This document shows positions 32,769 through 42,298 of a stretch of 64,000 bases of DNA, in pieces. The translations under genes were made by a program, and so were the position numbers. The DNA comes from Polynucleobacter sp. MWH-UH25E. GTDB taxonomy: Bacteria > Pseudomonadota > Gammaproteobacteria > Burkholderiales > Burkholderiaceae. The stretch covers positions 558,001 to 622,000 of the forward strand of contig NZ_CP061286.1 in NCBI RefSeq assembly GCF_018687095.1, written 5' to 3'. Numbering within the stretch: position 1 is the stretch's first letter; each line of letters starts with the position of its first letter. Below the pieces are notes generated by a model, which was given only the letters and a program-made list of their open reading frames with translations, was not told the DNA's origin and ran no database searches.

Positions 32769-34237
32769 TGCAGTGGGAAGTCATTATTGGTTTAGAAACA
32801 CACGCGCAATTACATACGCAATCAAAAATTTTTAGTGGCGCCAGCACTCGTTTTGGCGCTGCTCCGAATACACAAGCATGTGCCGTGGATTTGGCTTTGC
32901 CGGGTGTGCTGCCAGTTCTCAATCGCGAAGCTGTTGAACATGCTATTCGTTTTGGTTTGGCCGTAGGCGCGAAGATCTCACCGGCAAGTATTTTTGCCCG
33001 TAAGAATTATTTTTATCCTGATTTACCCAAGGGTTATCAAATTAGTCAATTTGAGATTCCAGTCGTGGTCGGTGGGAAGATTGAAATTCTGGTGGGCGAT
33101 GAAGTTAAGGTCGTTGAACTTACTCGCGCTCATATGGAAGAAGATGCGGGCAAATCGGTTCACGAAGAAGGCTTTATTGGGCCGCATGGTGAGCCTTCCA
33201 GTGGAATCGACCTCAATCGTGCTGGTACACCTCTTTTAGAGATTGTGACCGAGCCAGTGATGCGAAGTGCTGCCGAGGCAGTGGCATATGCCAAAGCCTT
33301 GCACGGCCTGGTGGTCTGGTTAGGTGTTTGCGACGGGAATATGCAAGAAGGGTCTTTCCGTTGTGATGCCAATGTATCTGTGCGTCCAAAAGGTCAGATT
33401 GAGTTTGGCACACGTTGTGAGATTAAAAACTTGAACTCTTTCCGTTTCTTGGAAGAGGCAATTCAATATGAAGTACGTCGTCAAATTGAATTGATTGAAG
33501 ATGGCGGTACTGTGGTTCAGGAAACCCGTCTATACGATCCCGATCGTGGCGAAACTCGCAGCATGCGTAGTAAAGAAGATGCGAATGATTACCGCTATTT
33601 CCCAGACCCTGATTTATTGCCAGTGGTAATCGATGACGCATGGATTGCTAAGGTGCGTAGTACGATGCCCGCATTGCCTGCTGATCTGCGTGCGCAATGG
33701 CAGGCGGATTATGGGCTTAGCGCCTACGATGTACAGCTGTTAAGTCAAGATCGTGATACTGCTAAAGTCTTTGAAGAGTTGTTGGCCATTGTTGGCAAAC
33801 CTTTGGCTAAAGCGGCTGCAAACTTAATTGCTGGAGAGCTTGCTTCCTCAATTAATCGTGCAGGAATTGCGATTGCCGATGCACCATTAAAGGCAGAACA
33901 TTTGGCGCCCCTGCTGACTCGAGTTGCCGATGGCACGATTTCGAACAAGATTGCAAAAGATATTTTTGCGACGCTTTGGGATGATGCGATTGCAGGTAAA
34001 TCAATCAACACAGTTGATCAAATTATTGATGCAAAAGGGTTGAAGCAAATCAGCGATAGTGGTGCATTAGAGGCCATCATTGATCAGGTGCTTGCCGCTA
34101 ATCAAAAGTCGGTTGAAGAGTTCCGCTCTGGAAAAGAGAAGGCCTTTAATGCATTAGTGGGCCAGATTATGAAAGCCTCTCAGGGCAAAGCCAATCCTGG
34201 CCAAGTAAATGAACTGCTGCGCAAAAAGCTGAGCTAA
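32768..34237 (+). CDS. gatB: Asp-tRNA(Asn)/Glu-tRNA(Gln) amidotransferase subunit B
   Basis: About 489 residues: the catalytic kinase domain (IGLETHAQL, then FSGASTRFG and the ARKNYFYPDLPKGYQIS motif region), then the C-terminal YqeY helical domain that binds tRNA. Two neighbouring ATGs (32765 and 32768) overlap the gatA stop; either may be used. It activates the tRNA-bound Asp or Glu with ATP. Confidence 0.97.
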   Translation: MQWEVIIGLETHAQLHTQSKIFSGASTRFGAAPNTQACAVDLALPGVLPVLNREAVEHAIRFGLAVGAKISPASIFARKNYFYPDLPKGYQISQFEIPVVVGGKIEILVGDEVKVVELTRAHMEEDAGKSVHEEGFIGPHGEPSSGIDLNRAGTPLLEIVTEPVMRSAAEAVAYAKALHGLVVWLGVCDGNMQEGSFRCDANVSVRPKGQIEFGTRCEIKNLNSFRFLEEAIQYEVRRQIELIEDGGTVVQETRLYDPDRGETRSMRSKEDANDYRYFPDPDLLPVVIDDAWIAKVRSTMPALPADLRAQWQADYGLSAYDVQLLSQDRDTAKVFEELLAIVGKPLAKAAANLIAGELASSINRAGIAIADAPLKAEHLAPLLTRVADGTISNKIAKDIFATLWDDAIAGKSINTVDQIIDAKGLKQISDSGALEAIIDQVLAANQKSVEEFRSGKEKAFNALVGQIMKASQGKANPGQVNELLRKKLS

Positions 34238-34258
34238 AAAGAGTTAAGAAAGAGATAC

Positions 34259-34933
34259 ATGAGTGCGATAGATCCAAAACAGGCTGAGCAAGAAGAGTTG
34301 GTTGCCGAGTGGTTGCGTGCAACCCCGGGTTTCTTTGAGCGTTATGCCAATCTGTTTAACGAGATTCGGGTCAAGCACCCGCACGAAGATCGCGCCATCT
34401 CTTTACAAGAGCGTCAGATGACAGTTTTGCGCACACAAAACCAAGAGCTCAATCGACGCTTAAGCGAGATGCTGCACTTTGGTAGTCGCAATGACAAAAC
34501 GCAACAAAGTTTGGTCGCTTGGTTATTGCGCTTAATGAAGGCAAACAATAAGGCTGATGTTGAAGCAGCAATTACTACTGGTTTGGCAGACGTTTTTGAG
34601 GTTGAGGCTGCGCAATTGTTATCACCTAATTCAGCATTTGGCCCTTGGGTGGATACACCCTTGTGTGGCTCTGCTAAGGAATTGGCTGCTGCCAGCGTGG
34701 ATTTACTCGCCAGCCAAACCTCGATTGATCCTGAATGGCAAAGCATGGTGGCCATCGGTCTACCGCTTGGTAAGAGTATTGGCGCGAATCAATCGCCAGC
34801 AGTTCTTTTGTTGGCTAGTAAAGATGAGACTCGGTTTACTGCCGACATGGGCGCCTTCTATTTAAGGCAAATTGCAGAGCTTACAGCGGCAGCTTTGGAT
34901 CGTATCCAGGCTTATGAAATTAAAGCCAGCTGA
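34259..34933 (+). CDS. DUF484 family protein
   Basis: 224 residues; an N-terminal helical region (WLRATPGFFERY) with a leucine-rich coiled segment near 50-70 and a GAF-like C-terminal domain. DUF484 is regularly found next to xerC, as here, but has no assigned activity. The xerC start lies inside its 3' end by 20 bases. Confidence 0.9.
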   Translation: MSAIDPKQAEQEELVAEWLRATPGFFERYANLFNEIRVKHPHEDRAISLQERQMTVLRTQNQELNRRLSEMLHFGSRNDKTQQSLVAWLLRLMKANNKADVEAAITTGLADVFEVEAAQLLSPNSAFGPWVDTPLCGSAKELAAASVDLLASQTSIDPEWQSMVAIGLPLGKSIGANQSPAVLLLASKDETRFTADMGAFYLRQIAELTAAALDRIQAYEIKAS

Positions 34934-35918
34934 TCTTCATCCACTCATGCAAGACTATTTGCATGAGCTTCATGTATTGCGTCAACTCTCCGCACATACG
35001 CTCAAAGCGTACGGCATGGACTTGAGTGATTTACAAAACTTTGCACAAGATGATTCAGTTGATTTATTGAAGGTAACAAATGCCCATGTGCGTCGTTGGG
35101 CTGGACGTTTGCATTCCAAAGAAAAGTCATCTAGAACTATCGCGCGTGCTTTATCTGCTTGGCGTGGATGGTATGACTGGCTGACAGAAAAAAATGCACG
35201 ACGTGATGCACAGACGGGCAAAGTCAGTGCGCAGTTAGCAGCCAATCCCGTGGATGATGTGAAGGCGCCAAAGCGCCTTAAGTCCTTGCCTAAAGCTCTC
35301 TCGGTTGAGCAAGCTCTTGCCTTGGTGAACCAGGCTGTAAAAGAGGCGGATGAGAAAAAGGATTTAGAGTCGATTCGGGATGCTGCGATTGTTGATTTGC
35401 TGTATTCCTCTGGGTTGCGTTTATCCGAGCTTCTAGGCATTGATGTTATGCAGAGCAAAGATCGTCAGCATGAATCCGCAGGATGGTTGGATTGGGATGC
35501 AGCGGAAGTGACTGTTTTAGGTAAGGGTGGCAAAAGACGCTCTGTTCCCGTTGGCGCTCCCGCGATGAAATCTTTAATGGAATGGAGAAGCATTCGGGAT
35601 GCAAGTGCGAATGCAAATACTGAATCCATCGCCTTATTTTTGTCGGCAAATGGCAAGCGTTTATCGCCGCGAACAGTACAGGCGCGTTTGCGAACTTTGG
35701 CGATTCGCGCAGGTTTGCCTACCCATGTGCATCCGCATATGATGCGCCACAGTTTTGCCAGCCATGTGTTGCAGTCCTCGCAGGATTTGCGTGCCGTGCA
35801 AGAAATGTTGGGGCATGCCAGCATTGCCAGCACCCAGATATACACCTCTCTAGATTTCCAGCATCTAGCGCAGGCATACGATAAAGCGCATCCGCGCGCT
35901 AAGGCTGGCAAAGCTTGA
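34914..35918 (+). CDS. xerC: tyrosine recombinase XerC
   Basis: 334 residues from ATG 34914. An N-terminal SAM-like core-binding domain is followed by the catalytic domain: Arg in SSGLRLSELLG, HPHMMRH (HxxR), LGHASIASTQIYTSL with the nucleophile Tyr. It resolves chromosome dimers at dif with XerD. It is longer than E. coli XerC (298), with insertions after the SAM-like domain and near residue 185. The DUF484 neighbour shows it is the housekeeping recombinase, not an island integrase. Confidence 0.93.
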   Translation: MKLKPADLHPLMQDYLHELHVLRQLSAHTLKAYGMDLSDLQNFAQDDSVDLLKVTNAHVRRWAGRLHSKEKSSRTIARALSAWRGWYDWLTEKNARRDAQTGKVSAQLAANPVDDVKAPKRLKSLPKALSVEQALALVNQAVKEADEKKDLESIRDAAIVDLLYSSGLRLSELLGIDVMQSKDRQHESAGWLDWDAAEVTVLGKGGKRRSVPVGAPAMKSLMEWRSIRDASANANTESIALFLSANGKRLSPRTVQARLRTLAIRAGLPTHVHPHMMRHSFASHVLQSSQDLRAVQEMLGHASIASTQIYTSLDFQHLAQAYDKAHPRAKAGKA

Positions 35919-35988
35919 GGAACTCGGTAAGATAGTAGGTTTCCCGAATTTGGGAACGCAACATCTCTAGATTTTGATTGGATCATTC

Positions 35989-37050
35989 ATGGCATTAATT
36001 CCAGTAACCATATTGACGGGCTTTTTAGGAAGCGGCAAAACTACTTTGTTAAAACACATTCTGACTGAAGATCACGGTAAAAAAATTGCAGTGATTGAGA
36101 ATGAGTTTGGCGAAGAAAATATCGATAACGATATTCTGGTTCAAGACCATGAAGAGAATATTGTGCAAATGAGTAATGGCTGTATTTGTTGCACCATTCG
36201 TGGCGACTTGGTTGAAGCATTAAATGCTTTATGGGAACAGCGAAAAGATAAAAAAATTCATTTTGATCGTGTTGTCATTGAGACCACGGGGGTGGCTAAT
36301 CCGGGGCCTGTAGCGCAAACTTTCTTTATGGATGATGATGTTGCGGATCACTATGTGCTTGATGCCGTAGTGACTTTGGTGGACGCTAAGCATGGCCAGC
36401 AGCAACTGACTGAGCATGAGGAAGCTCAGCGTCAAGTGGGTTTCGCGGATCAAATATTTATTACGAAAACAGATTTAGTATCGGCGGCTGAAGTTGAAGC
36501 TTTGCGTAGCCGTTTAATGCACATGAATCCGAGGGCGCCCATCAGCGCAATTTCTAAAGGCGTGGTTCCATTAAATGCCGTTTTAGATCTCAAGGGTTTC
36601 AATTTAAATGCGAAGTTAGATATTGATCCTCATTTCTTAGAGCAGGATGATCACGATCATGCTCACTGCGGTCATGACCACTCACATGATCACGATCACA
36701 GTACTTGCGGGCACGATCATAGCCATGACCATCATCATGGTCATGCGGGACATACAGATCGCATTCAGTCCTTCGTTTTTCGTAGTGATAAACCCTTTGA
36801 TCACAAAAAATTGGAAGATTTTTTGGGGGGCATTTTGGAGGTCTTTGGCGAGAAGATGCTGCGTTACAAGGGCGTGCTTTATGTCAAAGGAAGTGGCCGA
36901 AAAGTGGTTTTTCAGGGGGTGCATCAGATGATGGGTAGCGATTTGGCTGGTCCCTGGGGATCTGAGCCCAAACAAACCCGTATGGTCTTCATAGGCATTG
37001 ATTTGCCTAAGGACACCCTACTGGCTGGGCTTGAAGGCTGTTTGGTCTAG
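35989..37050 (+). CDS. G3E-family GTPase (CobW/YjiA-type metallochaperone) with His-rich segment
   Basis: 353 residues from ATG 35989. Walker A GFLGSGKTT, the metal-switch motif GCICCT, Walker B-like ETTGVANPGP and NKxD-like TKTD are in place, followed by the CobW C-terminal domain. Between them (about 36650-36760) is a histidine-rich run of HDH, HDHSH and CGHDHS units that should bind several metal ions. The family hands zinc or cobalt to target proteins. No cobalamin genes are near, so zinc is more likely. The dksA gene follows 121 bases on. Confidence 0.9.
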   Translation: MALIPVTILTGFLGSGKTTLLKHILTEDHGKKIAVIENEFGEENIDNDILVQDHEENIVQMSNGCICCTIRGDLVEALNALWEQRKDKKIHFDRVVIETTGVANPGPVAQTFFMDDDVADHYVLDAVVTLVDAKHGQQQLTEHEEAQRQVGFADQIFITKTDLVSAAEVEALRSRLMHMNPRAPISAISKGVVPLNAVLDLKGFNLNAKLDIDPHFLEQDDHDHAHCGHDHSHDHDHSTCGHDHSHDHHHGHAGHTDRIQSFVFRSDKPFDHKKLEDFLGGILEVFGEKMLRYKGVLYVKGSGRKVVFQGVHQMMGSDLAGPWGSEPKQTRMVFIGIDLPKDTLLAGLEGCLV

Positions 37051-37171
37051 TCGGATTCGGGTACAATCCGCCGCCACGGCCAAGATTGTGAAGGCTTGAA
37101 GAATATTGGCTAGCAGCAACAAAAGTTTGGCAGAATGAGGCAATAATGCTTCAAATCTAAGAAAGAATGAG

Positions 37172-37660
37172 ATGACGGTAAAAACAGCAACAAAACCTGC
37201 AAGTACTGCGAAAGCAAGCAGCAAAGCTACGAGCACTAAAGCGGTGAAGGGCGCGCCTTTAACTGAGGCTGAATTGCTCAAGATGTCTGACAAGGACTAC
37301 ATGAATGCTGCCCAGTTAGATTTTTTCCGTCAAAAGTTGTTGGCTTTAAAAGATGACATCTTGAAAAATGCATCTGAGACAACAGAACATCTCCGTGAAA
37401 ACATTTTGGTTCCAGATCCTGCTGATCGTGCGACGATTGAAGAAGAGCATGCATTGGAATTACGTACTCGTGATCGCGAGCGCAAGTTATTGAAAAAAGT
37501 TGAGCAAGCACTTGGACGAATTGAGTCTGGTGACTATGGTTGGTGTGAAGAAACAGGCGAGCCAATCGGCTTGAACCGTTTAATTGCAAGGCCTACAGCC
37601 AATCTCTCTCTCGAGGCGCAAGAGCGTCGCGAACTCCGTCAAAAATTATTTGGCGAATAA
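37172..37660 (+). CDS. dksA: RNA polymerase-binding transcription factor DksA, zinc ligands mostly lost
   Basis: 162 residues with an Ala/Lys/Thr-rich N-terminal stretch (about 1-28) and the coiled-coil of DksA carrying the acidic tip (residues near DPADRA). In the canonical zinc finger (CxxC-x17-CxxC) only the first Cys remains (WCEETGEP, then TANLSLEAQ), so zinc binding is unlikely. This pattern is common in betaproteobacteria. It works with ppGpp to adjust rRNA and amino-acid promoters. It lies downstream of a metallochaperone GTPase. Confidence 0.92.
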   Translation: MTVKTATKPASTAKASSKATSTKAVKGAPLTEAELLKMSDKDYMNAAQLDFFRQKLLALKDDILKNASETTEHLRENILVPDPADRATIEEEHALELRTRDRERKLLKKVEQALGRIESGDYGWCEETGEPIGLNRLIARPTANLSLEAQERRELRQKLFGE

Positions 37661-37672
37661 ATACTATTTGTA

Positions 37673-38575
37673 ATGACTAAGCATTTGACATCTATTAGTG
37701 ATATCTCGCCTTTATTAAAGGCAGAGATTCTTGCTGAGGCATTGCCTTACATTCGTGCATATCACGGTAAAACCATCGTTATTAAATACGGTGGGAATGC
37801 TATGGTCGAGGAGCGACTCAAGGAAAGTTTTGCGCGGGATGTGATCTTGTTGAAATTGGTTGGCATGAACCCTGTAGTGGTTCATGGCGGCGGCCCACAA
37901 ATTGATGAGGCTCTAAAAAAGATTGGCAAGACTGGAACGTTTATCCAAGGCATGCGCGTTACCGATGAAGAAACTATGGAAGTAGTTGAGTGGGTTCTCG
38001 GTGGTGAGGTGCAGCAGGATATCGTGATGCTGATTAACCATTTTGGCGGTCAAGCTGTTGGCTTAACCGGCAAGGATGGTGGTTTGATTCACGCGAAGAA
38101 GATGATGATTCCTAGCGATACAGAGCCAGGCAAGAAGGTGGATATTGGTTTTGTGGGTGAGATTGAGGCAATCAATCCAGCTGTTGTGAAAGCTTTACAG
38201 GACGACGCATTTATTCCAGTAATTTCGCCGATTGGCTTTAGTGCTGAAGGTCAGGCATACAACATTAATGCTGATTTAGTTGCTGGCAAGATGGCAGAGA
38301 TTTTGCATGCGGAAAAATTAGTGATGATGACCAATATTCCAGGTGTAATGGATAAAGATGGCAAATTGCTAACGGATTTAACCGCCAGGGAAATTGACGG
38401 CTTATTTGCCGATGGCACTATTTCAGGTGGTATGTTGCCAAAAATTTCTTCCGCTTTAGATGCGGCTAAGAGCGGCGTAAACTCAGTGCACATTATTGAT
38501 GGTCGCATTGAACATTCCTTGCTATTAGAAATTTTGACCGAGCAAGCTTTCGGTACGATGATTCGTTCCAGATAA
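37673..38575 (+). CDS. argB: acetylglutamate kinase
   Basis: 300 residues, family length; KYGGNAM near residue 40, VHGGGPQID, and GGMLPKI near the C-terminus are ArgB marks for ATP and N-acetylglutamate binding. It catalyses the second step of arginine synthesis. It begins 12 bases after the dksA stop, likely cotranscribed with it and slmA. Confidence 0.96.
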   Translation: MTKHLTSISDISPLLKAEILAEALPYIRAYHGKTIVIKYGGNAMVEERLKESFARDVILLKLVGMNPVVVHGGGPQIDEALKKIGKTGTFIQGMRVTDEETMEVVEWVLGGEVQQDIVMLINHFGGQAVGLTGKDGGLIHAKKMMIPSDTEPGKKVDIGFVGEIEAINPAVVKALQDDAFIPVISPIGFSAEGQAYNINADLVAGKMAEILHAEKLVMMTNIPGVMDKDGKLLTDLTAREIDGLFADGTISGGMLPKISSALDAAKSGVNSVHIIDGRIEHSLLLEILTEQAFGTMIRSR

Positions 38576-38579
38576 GAAG

Positions 38580-39236
38580 ATGACAATGCGCGAATCTATA
38601 GAGTCAGCAGAAATCGACAGCACTAGCGCTGACGCTGGCAAGGTGCGCAAGCGTCCTCGCCCGGGTGAGCGCCGTTTGCAGATTCTGCAAGTGCTGGCAG
38701 AGATGCTGCAAAACCCAAAGGGTGAGCGTGTTACAACGGCGGCTTTAGCGGCGAAGATTGATGTATCAGAGGCTGCTTTATATCGACACTTTGCAAGTAA
38801 AGCCCAAATGTTCGAGGGCTTGATTTCATTTATTGAGCAAACTGTTTTTGGCTTAATCAATCAAATAAATCAAAAAGAAGAATCAGGCCTAGCGCAAGCG
38901 CGTGGCATTCTGCAAATGCTCTTGTTCTTTGCGGAAAAAAATCCCGGAATGACACGCGTGTTATTGGGAGATGCTCTTTTGCAAGAGGATGATCGTTTAC
39001 AAGAGCGCATTACCCAAGTGCTAGATCGAGTGGAGGCCTCGCTTAAGCAGGCCTTGCGTATTGCCCAGACTCAAGGCGGCACATGGTCAAAGTTGGGGCA
39101 AGAAGAAGTAAGCATCCGCGCAGCAATGTTGATGAGTTTCGTGTTGGGCCGCTGGCATCGTTTCGCGCGCAGTGGTTTCAAAAAGCTGCCAACAGATGCT
39201 TCTGATGTGAGTTTGCGTCTGCTATTGTCAGAATGA
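38580..39236 (+). CDS. slmA: TetR-fold nucleoid occlusion factor SlmA
   Basis: About 219 residues with an N-terminal HTH (KIDVSEAALYRHFASKAQMFEGL) preceded by a basic linker (RKRPRPGERR). SlmA binds DNA and blocks FtsZ over the nucleoid. Two close ATGs (38580, 38586) are possible. It overlaps metX by 4 bases, which is an unusual neighbour for a division factor. Confidence 0.85.
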   Translation: MTMRESIESAEIDSTSADAGKVRKRPRPGERRLQILQVLAEMLQNPKGERVTTAALAAKIDVSEAALYRHFASKAQMFEGLISFIEQTVFGLINQINQKEESGLAQARGILQMLLFFAEKNPGMTRVLLGDALLQEDDRLQERITQVLDRVEASLKQALRIAQTQGGTWSKLGQEEVSIRAAMLMSFVLGRWHRFARSGFKKLPTDASDVSLRLLLSE

Positions 39237-40372
39237 GCGAGCTACACCTCTCTAGAAATACCATTCACTTTGCCGAGCCGCTGCCTTTGCAAAGTGGCGC
39301 TATGTTATCGGGATATGACTTAGTCATTGAAACCTATGGCAAGCTCAATGCAGATAAAAGCAATGCAGTATTAATTTGCCATGCTTTAAACGCCTCGCAT
39401 CATGTTGCAGGCCCAAGTCCAGACAATCCTCAAGACATTGGTTGGTGGGACAACATGATCGGACCAGGCAAACCGGTCGATACAGACCATTTCTTTGTCA
39501 TTGGCGTAAATAATTTGGGATCCTGTTTTGGGTCTACGGGCCCAATGAGCTTAAACCCTGCTACAGGCAAGCCATATGGTGCCGATTTCCCGGTAGTCAC
39601 AGTTGAGGATTGGGTAAATACTCAAGCTCGTCTTGCGGATAAATTAGGTATTCGGAAATTTGCAGCAGTCATGGGTGGTAGCTTGGGCGGTATGCAAGCA
39701 TTGGCGTGGGCCATTCAGTTTCCAAAGCGTCTTGATCATTGCATTGTGATTGCTTCTACTCCTAAGTTAAGCGCACAGAATATTGCGTTTAATGAAGTAG
39801 CTCGCAACGCAATTTTGTCTGATCCAGATTTTCATGGCGGTAATTACTATGAACATGGCGTAGTACCTAAGCGTGGCTTGCGCTTGGCGCGCATGGTTGG
39901 TCATATTACTTATTTGTCTGACGACGATATGGCTGAAAAGTTTGGTCGCGAATTACAGCGCCCTCATGGCGAATCAAAGGACTATCGCTTTAGCTTTGAC
40001 GTAGAGTTTGAGGTTGAGAGTTACTTACGTCATCAGGGCGATAAGTTCTCTACCTATTTTGACGCTAACACTTATTTGCTCATTACCCGCGCTCTTGATT
40101 ATTTCGATCCTGCGCGCCGCTCTGATGGTAGTCTCAATCGGGCTTTGGCTGAAGTGCAGGCAAAGTTTTTGGTGGTGAGTTTTTCAACAGATTGGCGTTT
40201 CCCTCCTAATCGTAGTCGTGAGATTGTTCAATCGCTGCTCAGCAATAAGAGCGAAGTTACTTATGCTGAAATCGATGCGCCACATGGGCATGATGCTTTC
40301 TTGTTAGATGATGAGCGTTATCACAATCTCGTGAGGGCGTATTTCAAGCAAATGCGCGAGGTACAGCCATGA
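39233..40372 (+). CDS. metX: homoserine O-acyltransferase MetX
   Basis: 379-residue alpha/beta hydrolase. The nucleophile is in GGSLGGMQALAW, with the oxyanion motif (NNLGSCFGSTGP) and the final Asp/His pair (ALDYFD, PHGHDAF). It makes O-succinyl- or O-acetylhomoserine for methionine; the acyl donor is not certain from sequence. It is coupled to metW by a 4-base overlap. Confidence 0.94.
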   Translation: MSELHLSRNTIHFAEPLPLQSGAMLSGYDLVIETYGKLNADKSNAVLICHALNASHHVAGPSPDNPQDIGWWDNMIGPGKPVDTDHFFVIGVNNLGSCFGSTGPMSLNPATGKPYGADFPVVTVEDWVNTQARLADKLGIRKFAAVMGGSLGGMQALAWAIQFPKRLDHCIVIASTPKLSAQNIAFNEVARNAILSDPDFHGGNYYEHGVVPKRGLRLARMVGHITYLSDDDMAEKFGRELQRPHGESKDYRFSFDVEFEVESYLRHQGDKFSTYFDANTYLLITRALDYFDPARRSDGSLNRALAEVQAKFLVVSFSTDWRFPPNRSREIVQSLLSNKSEVTYAEIDAPHGHDAFLLDDERYHNLVRAYFKQMREVQP

Positions 40373-40962
40373 CTAATTTAAATAAACGCGCTGATTTTTC
40401 TGCGATTGCTAATTGGATCGCGCCTAACAGCCAGGTGCTTGATTTAGGTTGCGGTGACGGTAGCTTTTTGGAATTCTTACAAAAGCAAAAACCGGTACAT
40501 GCTTACGGTGTTGAGATTGATGACGGGCGAGTTCTGGCTTGTGTGCAAAAGGGTTTAAACGTTATCCAGCAAGACTTAGAGGGTGGCCTCGCCCTATTTG
40601 AAGACAATAGTTTTGATACGGTTGTGTTGTCTCAGACCGTGCAAACGATTCATCAAACTGAAAAGATTTTGCGTGAGATTGTTCGTGTTGGTAAAGAGTC
40701 AATTGTGTCCTTTCCAAACTTTGGTCACTGGTCACACCGTTTAGCGGTTGCACTTGGTCGCATGCCTGTCTCAAAGAGCTTGCCTTATCAGTGGTACAAC
40801 ACCCCAAATGTGCGCGTATTGACGGTTGCCGATTTTGAAAAATTAGCATCTAGTCTTGGGCTTAAAGTCATTGATCAATGCATCTTGCATGATGGTCGAC
40901 AAGTGACATTGATGCCAAATCTGTTTGGTAGCCTTGCTTTATTCCGCGTCTGTCGCGCATAA
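40369..40962 (+). CDS. metW: methionine biosynthesis protein MetW
   Basis: 197 residues with a SAM-methyltransferase fold (DLGCGDGSFLEFL) but an unusual substrate side; it works with MetX in betaproteobacteria. It overlaps metX by 4 bases. ampG begins 13 bases on. Confidence 0.94.
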   Translation: MTNLNKRADFSAIANWIAPNSQVLDLGCGDGSFLEFLQKQKPVHAYGVEIDDGRVLACVQKGLNVIQQDLEGGLALFEDNSFDTVVLSQTVQTIHQTEKILREIVRVGKESIVSFPNFGHWSHRLAVALGRMPVSKSLPYQWYNTPNVRVLTVADFEKLASSLGLKVIDQCILHDGRQVTLMPNLFGSLALFRVCRA

Positions 40963-40975
40963 GATAAACATCAAG

Positions 40976-42295
40976 GTGCTGTCCGCCATTCAATCTTGGT
41001 TAAAAGACTTTCGGGTATATCTCGAATGGCCTTGCCTAAGAATGTTATTTTTGGGCTTCTCGGCAGGCTTACCCCTTTTGCTAATTCTGGGAACTTTAAG
41101 TTTTTGGTTGCGCGAAGCAGGGATCGATCGCAGCACAATTGGCTACTTAACTTGGGTTGGGCTGATTTACGCATTCAAGTGGATGTGGGCGCCGCTGGTA
41201 GATCGTGTGCAAATTCCATTCTTAACCGCTCTATTGGGGCGCAGGAGAAGTTGGTTGATATTGGCGCAAGCCTTAATCATTCTCGGTTTGGTGGGCATGT
41301 CCACAATGGATCCCAAGCTTGCTCTGAACTCAATCGTATGGTGTGCCTTATTAGTGGCATTTGGTTCTGCCACCCAAGATATTGCCTTGGATGCATTTCG
41401 AATTGAATCGGCGAACAGTGATCGTCAGGCGGCACTTGCAGCCACATATCAAACGGGCTACCGCTTGGCTCTCATCTGGGCAGGTGCCGGCGTATTGTGG
41501 TTAGCTGCAAGAGCTGAAACGGGGAGCGGTTATGACGCTAGTGCTTGGCAATTTGCCTATTTGTGTATGGCAGCATCGATTGGCGTTGGGGTTTTGACAA
41601 CCTTATTTAGTAAAGAGCCTGCTCGTTATGAGTTAGCTAAAGCGCGCAATGCAAAAGCGTGGCTGTATCAAACTTTGATTGAGCCATTTGCAGAATTTAT
41701 TTGTCGCTATCGTTGGCATGCCATATTAATTTTGTCTCTCATCGCGATTTATCGCATTAGCGATGTTGTGATGGGCATTATGGCTAACCCGTTTTATGTT
41801 GATATGGGCTACACAAAAGATGAGGTTGCGGCAGTTAGCAAAGTATTTGGTGTTGTGATGACCCTCGTCGGCGCCTTTGTGGGTGGGGTTCTCACGCTGC
41901 GATTCGGCGTTCTCAGAATTCTATTTGTAGGTGCCGTGTTATCGGCTGTAAGCAATCTTTTGTTTGCGTGGCTTGCTAATCAAGGGCATGATTTGCATGG
42001 TTTGATTTGGGTGATTTCAGCAGATAACTTGAGTTCAGGAATCGCCAGCTCCGCGTTTATTGCATTCCTTTCATCTCTTACAAATATTCGTTACTCGGCA
42101 ACACAGTACGCTTTATTTAGTTCGATGATGCTGTTGTTGCCAAAGTGGCTCGCAGGATTTTCCGGCGTTTATGTTGATCACTTTGGATATCCAGCGTTTT
42201 TCTATGGCACCGCCATCATTGGTCTTCCAGTATTGGTATTGATCTGGGCGACCATGCATTTTCAAATTGTGCAGATCAAAAAAGAAGGCGAATAG
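40976..42295 (+). CDS. ampG: AmpG-type muropeptide permease (MFS)
   Basis: About 439 residues, 12 membrane helices, with the AmpG pattern GFSAGLPLLLILGTLSFWLREAG region and the conserved WAPLVDR. It imports anhydro-muropeptides for recycling. The start is taken as GTG 40976; no clear ribosome site exists, so it may be later. Confidence 0.87.
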   Translation: MLSAIQSWLKDFRVYLEWPCLRMLFLGFSAGLPLLLILGTLSFWLREAGIDRSTIGYLTWVGLIYAFKWMWAPLVDRVQIPFLTALLGRRRSWLILAQALIILGLVGMSTMDPKLALNSIVWCALLVAFGSATQDIALDAFRIESANSDRQAALAATYQTGYRLALIWAGAGVLWLAARAETGSGYDASAWQFAYLCMAASIGVGVLTTLFSKEPARYELAKARNAKAWLYQTLIEPFAEFICRYRWHAILILSLIAIYRISDVVMGIMANPFYVDMGYTKDEVAAVSKVFGVVMTLVGAFVGGVLTLRFGVLRILFVGAVLSAVSNLLFAWLANQGHDLHGLIWVISADNLSSGIASSAFIAFLSSLTNIRYSATQYALFSSMMLLLPKWLAGFSGVYVDHFGYPAFFYGTAIIGLPVLVLIWATMHFQIVQIKKEGE

Positions 42296-42298
42296 CCC

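Noticed and set aside
34914..35918. XerC considered as an island integrase.
   Set aside because: Coupling to DUF484 and the full housekeeping motif set show it is the chromosomal dimer-resolution recombinase.
36682..36975. Minus-strand ORF opposite the GTPase His-rich region.
   Set aside because: It is the antisense of His codons (giving Met, Val, Ile runs) with no ribosome site.
37050..37100. A GGATTCGGGTACAATCC element before dksA taken as a tRNA-like T-arm.
   Set aside because: There is no acceptor or D-arm; the stretch is more like a promoter with a TACAAT -10.
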